A stretch of 64,000 nucleotides of DNA from Rhodoplanes azumiensis. Lineage in GTDB: Bacteria; Pseudomonadota; Alphaproteobacteria; Rhizobiales; Xanthobacteraceae. This document shows positions 20,483 through 28,950 of the stretch, in pieces. The stretch's first letter is position 1. Each line of letters begins with the position of its first letter. Position numbers and translations under genes: made by a program. The notes beneath the pieces are model-generated. The model had not been told where the DNA came from, made no database searches, and saw only the letters and a list, made by a program, of their open reading frames with translations. The DNA lies in the NCBI RefSeq assembly GCF_042682915.1, contig NZ_JBHUIW010000014.1:1-64000 (forward strand), read 5' to 3'.

Positions 20483-22576
20483 CTACTCCGCGGCGCGCAG
20501 CGCGGCACCACCTTGCGCGAGTGCGGAGCACTCGGCCATGAGGGCGGACGCGCGGGCGATCGGGTTGGTCAGGTAGAAGTCCGTGATCGTCTCGGCGAAG
20601 GGTGCCGGATCGATCTCGCCGGCCGCGCCGGAACGCGAGGCGAGCCGCTGCACGTCGTCGCCGCTCGCCGGCGTGATGCGGTCGAGCCGCTGCAGATGCG
20701 GGTGCGTCTTGAACAGCGCGGCGCGCAGCTGCGCCAGCGAGTCCCACGGCAGCTTGCGGCCCAGAACGTCGGAGAGCGCGCGCAGAATCGCCCAGTCCTC
20801 GCGGGCGTCGCCCGGCGGGAAGGCGGCGCGCAGGCTCATCTGCGGGCGCCCCTCGGTGTTGACGAACAGGCCGGACTTCTCCGTGTAGGCGGCGCCCGGC
20901 AGGATCACGTCGGCGCGATGCGCGCCGCGGTCGCCGTGGGTGCCGATGTAGACCACGAAGGTCTCGGGCGCGATGTCGATCTCGTCGGCGCCGAGCAGGA
21001 ACAAGACGTCGAGCGTGCCGAAGGCCGCCATCTTGGTCGCGTCGAGGCCACCCTGCCCCGGCACGAAGCCGATGTCGAGGCCGCCGACGCGCGAGGCTGC
21101 CGTGTGCAGCACGCCGAAGCCGTTCCAGGTGTCGGTCACGGCACCGGATGCGACGGCGGCCTTGGCGGCCAGCGCCGCGATCGCGGCGCCGTCGGGCCGC
21201 GCCGTCGCGCCCGCGCCGAGCATCAGCAGCGGCCGCTCGGCGGCCGAGAGGATCGGCGCGAAGTCGCCCTTGCCGGCGGCGAGGTCGGCGAGCGTCTCCG
21301 GACCGGCGCCGAGATAATGATACGGATAGGTGAGATCGACGCGCGGACCGATCACGCCGACCGCGAACGGCCCCATGCGCCAGCGCTTGCGGATGCGGGC
21401 GTTGAGGATCGCGGCCTCGCGGCGCGGATCGGCGCCCACGATCACCAGCGCGTCGGCCTGCTCGATCCCGGCGATGGTCGGGTTGAACAGATAGGTGCCG
21501 CGGCCGAGCGCCGGGTCGAGCGCCGCGCCGTCCTGGCGGCAATCGATGCTCGTCGAGCCGAGGCCGGAGAGCAGCTCCTTGAGCGCGAACATCTCCTCGA
21601 CGCTCGCGAGATCACCCGCGATGGCGCCGATGCGCCCCGGGCCCGTGGTGTCGATCTTGGCGGCGATCGCCTTGAACGCCTCGCCCCAGGACGCCGGCCG
21701 CAGCTTGCCGTTCTCGCGCACATAGGGGCGGTCGAGACGCTGCACCCGCAAGCCGTCGACGACGTGGCGGGTCTTGTCGGAGATCCACTCCTCGTTCACG
21801 TCCTCGTTCAGACGCGGCAGGATGCGCAGCACCTCGCGGCCGCGGCTGTCGATCCGGATCGCCGAGCCGACCGCGTCCATCACGTCGACCGACTGGGTCT
21901 TGGTGAGCTCCCACGGCCGCGCCGTGAAGGCGTAGGGCTTCGAGGTGAGCGCGCCGACCGGGCAGAGATCGACGACGTTGCCCTGCAGCTCGGAGGTCAG
22001 CGCATGCTCGAGATAGCTGGTGATCTCCATGTCCTCGCCGCGGCCGATGGCGCCGAGCTCCGGCACGCCGGCGACCTCGGTGACGAAGCGCACGCAGCGG
22101 GTGCACTGGATGCAGCGGTTCATCGAGGTCTTGACGAGGGCGCCCAGATACTTGTCCTCGACGGCGCGCTTGTTCTCCTGGAAGCGCGAGGAGTCGACGC
22201 CATAGGCCATCGCTTGGTCCTGCAGATCGCACTCGCCGCCCTGGTCGCAGATCGGGCAGTCGAGCGGATGGTTGATCAGCAGGAACTCCATGACGCCTTC
22301 GCGCGCCTTCTTCACCATCGGCGACTTGGTGAGCATCACGGGCGGCTCGCCGTTCGGGCCGGGGCGCAGGTCGCGCACGTTCATGGCGCAGGAGGCGACC
22401 GGCTTGGGCGGGCCGCCCTTCACCTCGACCAGGCACATGCGGCAATTGCCGGCGATCGACAGGCGCTCGTGGAAGCAGAAGCGCGGAATCTCGGCGCCCG
22501 CCGCCTCGCACGCCTGCAGAAGCGTGTACTCGGCCGGGACGTCCACCTCGGTGCCGTCGACGACGATCTTGGTCAT
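20483..22576 (-). CDS. nuoG: NADH-quinone oxidoreductase subunit G
   Basis: This is the 697-residue peripheral-arm subunit. The N-terminal 2Fe-2S ferredoxin domain (CFHERLSIAGNCRMC) is followed by His/Cys cluster N5 and CPICDQGGECDLQDQA, then CIQCTRC with cluster N4, and a degenerate molybdopterin-oxidoreductase domain. I start at MTKIVVDGTEVDV (22576), with ribosome site AAGGGAAG. A 33-codon extension upstream is encoded by the family 2 palindromic repeat and has no family similarity. Confidence 0.95.
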   Translation of the reverse strand: MTKIVVDGTEVDVPAEYTLLQACEAAGAEIPRFCFHERLSIAGNCRMCLVEVKGGPPKPVASCAMNVRDLRPGPNGEPPVMLTKSPMVKKAREGVMEFLLINHPLDCPICDQGGECDLQDQAMAYGVDSSRFQENKRAVEDKYLGALVKTSMNRCIQCTRCVRFVTEVAGVPELGAIGRGEDMEITSYLEHALTSELQGNVVDLCPVGALTSKPYAFTARPWELTKTQSVDVMDAVGSAIRIDSRGREVLRILPRLNEDVNEEWISDKTRHVVDGLRVQRLDRPYVRENGKLRPASWGEAFKAIAAKIDTTGPGRIGAIAGDLASVEEMFALKELLSGLGSTSIDCRQDGAALDPALGRGTYLFNPTIAGIEQADALVIVGADPRREAAILNARIRKRWRMGPFAVGVIGPRVDLTYPYHYLGAGPETLADLAAGKGDFAPILSAAERPLLMLGAGATARPDGAAIAALAAKAAVASGAVTDTWNGFGVLHTAASRVGGLDIGFVPGQGGLDATKMAAFGTLDVLFLLGADEIDIAPETFVVYIGTHGDRGAHRADVILPGAAYTEKSGLFVNTEGRPQMSLRAAFPPGDAREDWAILRALSDVLGRKLPWDSLAQLRAALFKTHPHLQRLDRITPASGDDVQRLASRSGAAGEIDPAPFAETITDFYLTNPIARASALMAECSALAQGGAALRAAE

Positions 22577-22600
22577 CGCGCTTCCCTTGTCCTCTCCTCC

Positions 22601-22670
22601 GTCAAGCCGGCTTCGTGCCGGGCATCCACGTCGCGTCGGCGTGGATGGCCGGGACACGCCCGGCCATGAC
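22601..22670. repeat. Dispersed palindromic repeat, family 2, copy B
   Basis: This 70-bp element begins GTCAAGCCGGCTTCGTGCC and ends GGGACACGCCCGGCCATGAC. ATCCACG and CGTGGAT lie inside. It sits just before nuoG and is shorter than copy A at 9204. Confidence 0.75.
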
Positions 22671-22684
22671 GTCATGTCTTCGTT

Positions 22685-22888
22685 CTAGGCGTCCGACAGC
22701 TCGAGCCGCCGCTCGACGCGCTCCAGTCGCTGCTCGAACCGATCCATCCGACGATGCACGCCGGCAAGACCTTCCTCGACCGCCGTGACGCGAACCTTCA
22801 GGTCGTGAAGGTCGTGCGCCATACGCTCGGTCCGCTCGTCGATCCGACGCAGCAGAACGAGCATCAGGTTGTCGGGGCCGTCGGCCAT
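22685..22888 (-). CDS. Small coiled-coil protein between nuoF and nuoG
   Basis: This 67-residue, charged, wholly helical protein starts MADGPDNLMLVLLRRIDERTER and has a heptad-like pattern to the end (RRMDRFEQRLERVERRLEL). It starts four bases after the nuoF stop, so it is translated from the nuo transcript; 23 further upstream codons overlap nuoF and are left out. Similar short coiled-coil proteins are common as hypotheticals in Hyphomicrobiales. It is not a known complex I subunit, and no membrane segment or cofactor motif is present. Function is unknown. Confidence 0.7.
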   Translation of the reverse strand: MADGPDNLMLVLLRRIDERTERMAHDLHDLKVRVTAVEEGLAGVHRRMDRFEQRLERVERRLELSDA

Positions 22889-22892
22889 CGCC

Positions 22893-24214
<1,322 letters not shown>

Positions 24215-24218
<4 letters not shown>

Positions 24219-24970
24219 TCGCGCCTGGTGCTTCTGCCGCCGCGGGGACCGACCCCGACCGGCGGCTTGGGAACGGCCTCTTCACGCACATTGGCGGCCT
24301 CGCCCGGCCGCTTGGCGTCGCTGTCGGCGAGCGCCGGCTCCTTCGCGGTGGCCGGCGCGCCCGTCCCGGCCTCGCCGGTCAGCGTGGTCGGCCCGCCGAC
24401 CGGCGCCGAGAACTGCCGGTCGATCTGCGGCCCGGTCTTCACCTCGCGGCCCGCCGCGAGATCGTCGAGCAGTTTGGCGAAGTTCTCCGGCGTCAGATCC
24501 TCGTAGTAGTCGTAGTTGATCTGGGCCATCGGGGCGTTGACGCAGGCGCCCAGGCATTCGACCTCGACCCAGGAGAACTGTCCGTCGGCCGTGACGTGAT
24601 GCTCGTGGCCGATCTTCTCCTTGCAGACCTTCTTGAGCGCCTCGGCGCCGCGCAGCACGCAGGGCGTGGTGCCGCAGAGCTGGACGTGATGCTTGCCGAC
24701 GGGCTCGAGGTTGAACATCGTGTAGAAGGTCGCGACCTCGAGCACCCGGATCACCGGCATGCCGAGCAGGCCCGCGACGTGCTCGATCGCCTTCTGCGGC
24801 ACCCAGCCGCCGGCCTGCTCCTGCGCCCGCCACAAGAGCGGGATCACGGCGGAGGCCTGCCGGCCTTCCGGATACTTGGCGATCTGGCCCTTGACCCATT
24901 CGAGATTCGCCTCAGTGAAGGCGAATTCCGCGGGCTGCTGCTCGGCGGGCGCGAGACGACGGACGGCCAT
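24215..24970 (-). CDS. nuoE: NADH-quinone oxidoreductase subunit E with C-terminal extension
   Basis: This is the 2Fe-2S subunit (cluster N1a) of the NADH-oxidising module, with CGTTPCVLRG near residue 99 and CLGACVNAPM near 139. Bacterial NuoE is normally 160-220 residues. This protein has 251, the last 80 or so being a Pro/Ala/Gly-rich, apparently disordered tail (TGEAGTGAPATAKEPALA…). It is coupled to nuoF by overlap and immediately follows the Uma2-like gene. Confidence 0.94.
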
Positions 24971-25555
24971 CTAGTGGATCTCCTTCCCGACCGGGGCCGG
25001 CCCGAGCAGCGCGTCGACCGCCACCGTCATCCCGGGCGGATCGAGCACGATGTCACCGTCCCGCAGGATGCGGGAATCGATCGTGCCTTGGTCGTTGCGG
25101 CGATGATGAACGACAATCCGCTTTTCCGAGAAGGCGATCAGATAGTGCCGGATGCTCGGAACGGTGAAGTAGTCGACGAACTTGCTCTGAACGTCGTCGC
25201 GCTCGCTCGATGGCGACACCACCTCGACGACGATCAGCGGCGAGTCGACGAGCATCGCGTCCAGGTCGACATCGACGCCGCATTGGACCGTGGCGTCCGG
25301 CTCGCGCACGGTTCGCTCGTCGATCGCGATCCCGGCCCCGTCGGTGAACACCGTGCAGGCCACCCCCGAACGCTGAACGGCCTCCCGCAGCGCGATGGCG
25401 ATTGCGAGCTTCACGAGATTATGACGATTGCGTTCCGGCGACATGGCGACGACCTTCCCGTCGACCAGCTCGTAGCGCGCGGTCTCCGGCTGCCGCTCGC
25501 TCCAGGCGAGGAACTCCGACACCGTCATCGGAACCGAGGGAAGCGGCGCGTTCAC
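24971..25555 (-). CDS. Uma2 family putative endonuclease inside the nuo operon
   Basis: This 194-residue protein of the Uma2 (DUF820) family has a PD-(D/E)XK-like nuclease fold: YELVDGKVVAMSPERNRHN, then EPDATV, the core IVVEVVSPSSERDD and the Lys/Tyr pattern KFVDYFTVPSIRHYLI. All expected catalytic positions appear present. The GTG start at 25555 overlaps the nuoD stop (GTGA), with GGGAGG just upstream, and the gene ends next to the nuoE start. It is therefore co-translated with complex I genes although it has no known role there. Family members are abundant and mobile in some bacteria, but their biological function is unsettled. Confidence 0.85.
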   Translation of the reverse strand: MNAPLPSVPMTVSEFLAWSERQPETARYELVDGKVVAMSPERNRHNLVKLAIAIALREAVQRSGVACTVFTDGAGIAIDERTVREPDATVQCGVDVDLDAMLVDSPLIVVEVVSPSSERDDVQSKFVDYFTVPSIRHYLIAFSEKRIVVHHRRNDQGTIDSRILRDGDIVLDPPGMTVAVDALLGPAPVGKEIH

Positions 25556-26742
25556 CGATCGACCTCCCCGAACACCAGGTCGAGCGAGCCGATGATGGCG
25601 GTCATGTCGGCCAGCATGTGCCCCTTGCTGATGTGATCGATCGAGCTCAGATGGGCAAAGCCGGTCGCCCGGATCTTGCACTTGTAGGGCTTGTTGGTGC
25701 CGTCGGCGACCAGATAGACGCCGAGCTCGCCCTTCGGCGTCTCGGCCGCCGCGTAGACCTCGCCGGGCGGGACGTGGAAGCCCTCGGTGTAGAGCTTGAA
25801 ATGGTGGATGAGCGACTCCATCGAGCGCTTCATCTCGCCCCGGCGCGGCGGCGTCACCTTGTTGTCGGTGGCGAGCACCGGCCCCTTCCCGTCCGGCTGC
25901 TTCAGCTTGGCGAGGCACTGCTTCATGATGCGGATCGACTGCCGCATCTCCTCCATGCGCACCAGATAGCGGTCGTAGCAGTCGCCGTGCTTGCCTACGG
26001 GTATGTCGAACTCCATCTCGTCGTAGCACTCGTAGGGCTGGGCGCGGCGCAGATCCCAGGCCCCGCCGGCGGCGCGCACGAGCGGGCCCGAATAGCCCCA
26101 GCCCCAGCACTCGTCGAGCGTCATGATCCCGATGTCGACCATGCGCTGCTTGAAGATGCGGTTCTCGGTGAGCAGCGCGTCGAGGTCGGCGATCATCCCC
26201 AGGCACGGGTCGCAGAACGCCTCGATGTCGTCGAGCAGCGCCTGCGGCACGTCCTGGTGCACGCCGCCCGGGCGGAAGTAGTTGGCGTGCATGCGGGCTC
26301 CCGAGGCGCGCTCGTAGAAGCCCATGATCTGCTCGCGGAACTCGAAGCCCCACAGCGGCGGCGTCAGCGCGCCGATGTCGAGCGCGCCGGTCGTGATGTT
26401 GAGGATGTGGTTCTTGATGCGGGTCAGCTCGAGGAACAGGACACGCAGCAGCTGGCCGCGACGCGGCACCTCGAGGCCGAGCAGCTTCTCGATCGCCATG
26501 CAGAAGACGTGCTCCTGCGACATCGGCGAGGAGTAGTCGAGGCGATCGAAATACGGGATCGCCTGCATGTAGGTCTTGTACTCGATCAGCTTCTCGGTGC
26601 CGCGATGGAGGAGACCGACATGCGGATCGGCCCGCTCCACCACCTCGCCGTCGAGGTCGAGCAGCAGCCGCAGCACGCCGTGCGCCGAGGGATGCTGCGG
26701 CCCGAAATTGATCGTGAAGCTGCGGACGGACGTTTCGGCCAT
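25552..26742 (-). CDS. nuoD: NADH-quinone oxidoreductase subunit D
   Basis: This 396-residue 49-kDa subunit, related to the large subunit of NiFe hydrogenases, lines the quinone cavity. Typical motifs are FGPQHPSAHGVLRLLLDLDGE at the N terminus (quinone-binding His), LHRGTEKL, DRLDYSSPMSQE, and the C-terminal IGSLDLVFGEVDR. It is separate from nuoC here, unlike the fused nuoCD of enterics. Confidence 0.96.
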   Translation of the reverse strand: MAETSVRSFTINFGPQHPSAHGVLRLLLDLDGEVVERADPHVGLLHRGTEKLIEYKTYMQAIPYFDRLDYSSPMSQEHVFCMAIEKLLGLEVPRRGQLLRVLFLELTRIKNHILNITTGALDIGALTPPLWGFEFREQIMGFYERASGARMHANYFRPGGVHQDVPQALLDDIEAFCDPCLGMIADLDALLTENRIFKQRMVDIGIMTLDECWGWGYSGPLVRAAGGAWDLRRAQPYECYDEMEFDIPVGKHGDCYDRYLVRMEEMRQSIRIMKQCLAKLKQPDGKGPVLATDNKVTPPRRGEMKRSMESLIHHFKLYTEGFHVPPGEVYAAAETPKGELGVYLVADGTNKPYKCKIRATGFAHLSSIDHISKGHMLADMTAIIGSLDLVFGEVDR

Positions 26743-26765
26743 GGCTCAGGTCGCCTGTGAGACGC

Positions 26766-26807
26766 GAGGAGCGAGGAGCGAGTAGCGAGTGGCGCGTGGC
26801 GCGTGGC
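26766..26807. repeat. Heptanucleotide tandem repeat between nuoC and nuoD
   Basis: There are six consecutive 7-mers: GAGGAGC twice, GAGTAGC, GAGTGGC, GCGTGGC twice. They fill about half of the 86-bp spacer between nuoC and nuoD. No coding role is seen. Confidence 0.75.
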
Positions 26808-26828
26808 GGCGAGGGCTCATGGCTGCGC

Positions 26829-27443
26829 TCACTTCGCCTTCTCGTCGCCCGGCAGTACGTAGTCGGTCCCTTCCCACGGCGACAGGAAGTCGAAGTTGCG
26901 GAACTCCTGGCCGAGCTGCACCTTCTCGTAGACGACGCGCTTCTGCTCGTCGTCCCAGCGCACCTCGAGGAACCCGGTCAGCGGGAAGTCCTTGCGCAGC
27001 GGGTGGCCCTCGAAACCGTAGTCGGTGAGGATGCGGCGCAGGTCCGGATGCCCGGTGAACACCACGCCGTAGAGATCGAAGACCTCGCGCTCGAACCAGT
27101 CGGCGCCGGGATAGACCGAGATGATCGACGGCACCGGCGTCGCCTCGTCGGTCTGGGTCTTGATCCGGATGCGCCAATTTTTGGTGGGCGACAGCAGGTG
27201 ATAGACCACGTCGAAGCGCTTCGGCCGCTGCGGCCAGTCCACCGCCGTCACGTCGACGAAGCCGACGAAGGCGAAATCGGGATCGTCGCGCAGCCGCTTG
27301 GTGACCGTGACGATCTCGCTCGCGACGGCCGTGATCGTCAGCTCGCCGACGGCCACGCTGTACCCCGTCACGGCGCCCGGCAGCGCGCGCAGGACGCCCT
27401 GTCCGAGCTCGTCGAGCCTGTCCACGACGACCTTGTCGTCCAT
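26829..27443 (-). CDS. nuoC: NADH-quinone oxidoreductase subunit C
   Basis: This 204-residue 30-kDa subunit has the signature EREVFDLYGVVFTGHPDLRRILTDYGFEGHPLRKDFPL and the C-terminal FRNFDFLSPWEG. It packs on NuoD and stabilises the peripheral arm. The gene follows nuoB by 13 bp. Confidence 0.96.
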   Translation of the reverse strand: MDDKVVVDRLDELGQGVLRALPGAVTGYSVAVGELTITAVASEIVTVTKRLRDDPDFAFVGFVDVTAVDWPQRPKRFDVVYHLLSPTKNWRIRIKTQTDEATPVPSIISVYPGADWFEREVFDLYGVVFTGHPDLRRILTDYGFEGHPLRKDFPLTGFLEVRWDDEQKRVVYEKVQLGQEFRNFDFLSPWEGTDYVLPGDEKAK

Positions 27444-27456
27444 GCGATCCTCGCGC

Positions 27457-28047
27457 CTATCGTTCGATGGTGCCGGTACGGCGGATCTTCTTCTGGAGCA
27501 GCAGCACGCCGTAGAGCAGCGCCTCCGCGCTCGGCGGGCAGCCCGGGACGTAGACGTCGACCGGGACGATGCGGTCGCAACCGCGCACCACCGAGTAGGA
27601 GTAATAGTAGTATCCGCCGCCGTTGGCGCAGGAGCCCATGGAGATGACGTAGCGTGGCTCCGGCATCTGGTCGTAGACCTTGCGCATCGCCGGCGCCATC
27701 TTGTTGGTCAGCGTGCCGGCGACGATCATCACGTCGGACTGCCGCGGCGAGGCGCGCGGCGCGAAGCCGAATCGCTCGAGGTCGTAGCGCGGCATCGCCG
27801 CGTGGATCATCTCGATGGCGCAGCAGGCGAGCCCGAACTGCATCCACATCAGCGAGCCGGTGCGCGCCCAGTTGATGATCTCGTCGGTCGCCGTGACGAT
27901 GAAGCCCTTGTCGGCGAGCTCGTCGTCGAGCCGCACGAAGAAGGGGTCGTCGGCCCCCACCGGCTTGCCGGTGCGCGGGTCGAGAACACCGGTCGCGGCC
28001 GGCGCCACCAGGGTCCGGTCGGATCGGGTCCGGTCGGTCAGTCCCAT
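27457..28047 (-). CDS. nuoB: NADH-quinone oxidoreductase subunit B
   Basis: This 196-residue subunit holds cluster N2, the last electron carrier before quinone. The adjacent Cys pair (LACCAIEM), GSCANGGG and VPGCPPSAEAL are all present. I start at MGLTDRTRSD with ribosome site GGGAG. The gene overlaps the end of nuoA by 10 bases. A 73-codon longer frame runs through nuoA and is not used. Confidence 0.96.
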   Translation of the reverse strand: MGLTDRTRSDRTLVAPAATGVLDPRTGKPVGADDPFFVRLDDELADKGFIVTATDEIINWARTGSLMWMQFGLACCAIEMIHAAMPRYDLERFGFAPRASPRQSDVMIVAGTLTNKMAPAMRKVYDQMPEPRYVISMGSCANGGGYYYYSYSVVRGCDRIVPVDVYVPGCPPSAEALLYGVLLLQKKIRRTGTIER

Positions 28048-28403
28048 TCCAGGGCTCCCTTCTTCCATTCGTAGACGAAGCCGATGGTCAGGACACCGAG
28101 AAAGACCATCATCGACCAGAAACCGAACGAGCCGATCTCGCCGAACGCCGCCGCCCAGGGAAAAAGGAATGCAACCTCGAGGTCGAAAATGATGAACAGG
28201 ATGGAGATGAGATAGAATCGGACGTCGAATTTCATACGGGCGTCGTCGAATGCGTTGAACCCACATTCATAGGCCGAGAGCTTCTCCGCGTCGGGATTCT
28301 TGTAGGCGATGAGGAACGGCGCGACCATCAGGCCGAGCACGATGACGACGGCGATGGCGACGAAGACCACGATCGGCAGATAGTCGAGCAGCAAGGCGTT
28401 CAT
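28038..28403 (-). CDS. nuoA: NADH-quinone oxidoreductase subunit A
   Basis: This 121-residue three-helix membrane subunit has the conserved loop KLSAYECGFNAFDDARMKFD and FIIFDLEVAFLFPW. It is the first gene of the nuo operon. The start MNALLLDYLPIVVF was chosen because the 33 codons upstream are not family-like. Confidence 0.95.
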   Translation of the reverse strand: MNALLLDYLPIVVFVAIAVVIVLGLMVAPFLIAYKNPDAEKLSAYECGFNAFDDARMKFDVRFYLISILFIIFDLEVAFLFPWAAAFGEIGSFGFWSMMVFLGVLTIGFVYEWKKGALEWD

Positions 28404-28950
28404 TCGAGACCCCTGATCGCGATCGACATTCCGACGGGAGGGCGGCCCCTGCCGGCGGTCGTTCCCGTGCTTCTCGGTCCCGGACGGTTCCGGTCCGGGC
28501 ACCCCCGCTGCGCCCGTGCCGCGGCATCCCAGGGCGATCGATTGGAGCGTTTCCAGGGCGGCGACGCGAGACGCTTACCGCAGTGCCCCACGGGCCGCAA
28601 GCGGCGCGGGTGCTGGAAGAAGGGGCAGCGGCTCTGCGTCGCCGGGGCATCCGTGCGTGGCGGACGATGCGGCCGGGGCGGCGCCGTGCAGGATCACTAA
28701 ATAGGCACATCCCAAGGCATTTCCACCCGATCACGACACCTCCGGTGGTTGCGTTCAGGGCGCCGGAGACACACCGCGCCGGGTGCCGTTCACGGTATCA
28801 TGCTGGGGATGGCTCCGTGCCGCAAGACGAGATGAAGCGAATCGACGTTCCGCGCCGTCCGCCGAAGACCTGCGGCCGACCGGATGACCGGAGACGTCCG
28901 GTCGCGAGCCCCCGCGCGGGCTAGGCGGCGCCTCGGCGCGCCCGCCCGCC
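28404..28950 (-). promoter_or_regulatory. Leader and probable promoter region of the nuo operon
   Basis: This 547-bp gap has no credible gene. It holds a weak minus-strand promoter candidate: TGGAAA at 28725-28720, 16 bases, then TATTTAGT starting at 28703. That would give a leader of about 290 bases. A seven-base-pair hairpin (CCCGGAC / GTCCGGG, 28479-28499) lies 75-95 bases before the nuoA start. A second dyad (GACCGGA / TCCGGTC, 28878-28903) follows the upstream gene but lacks a T-tract. Confidence 0.3.
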
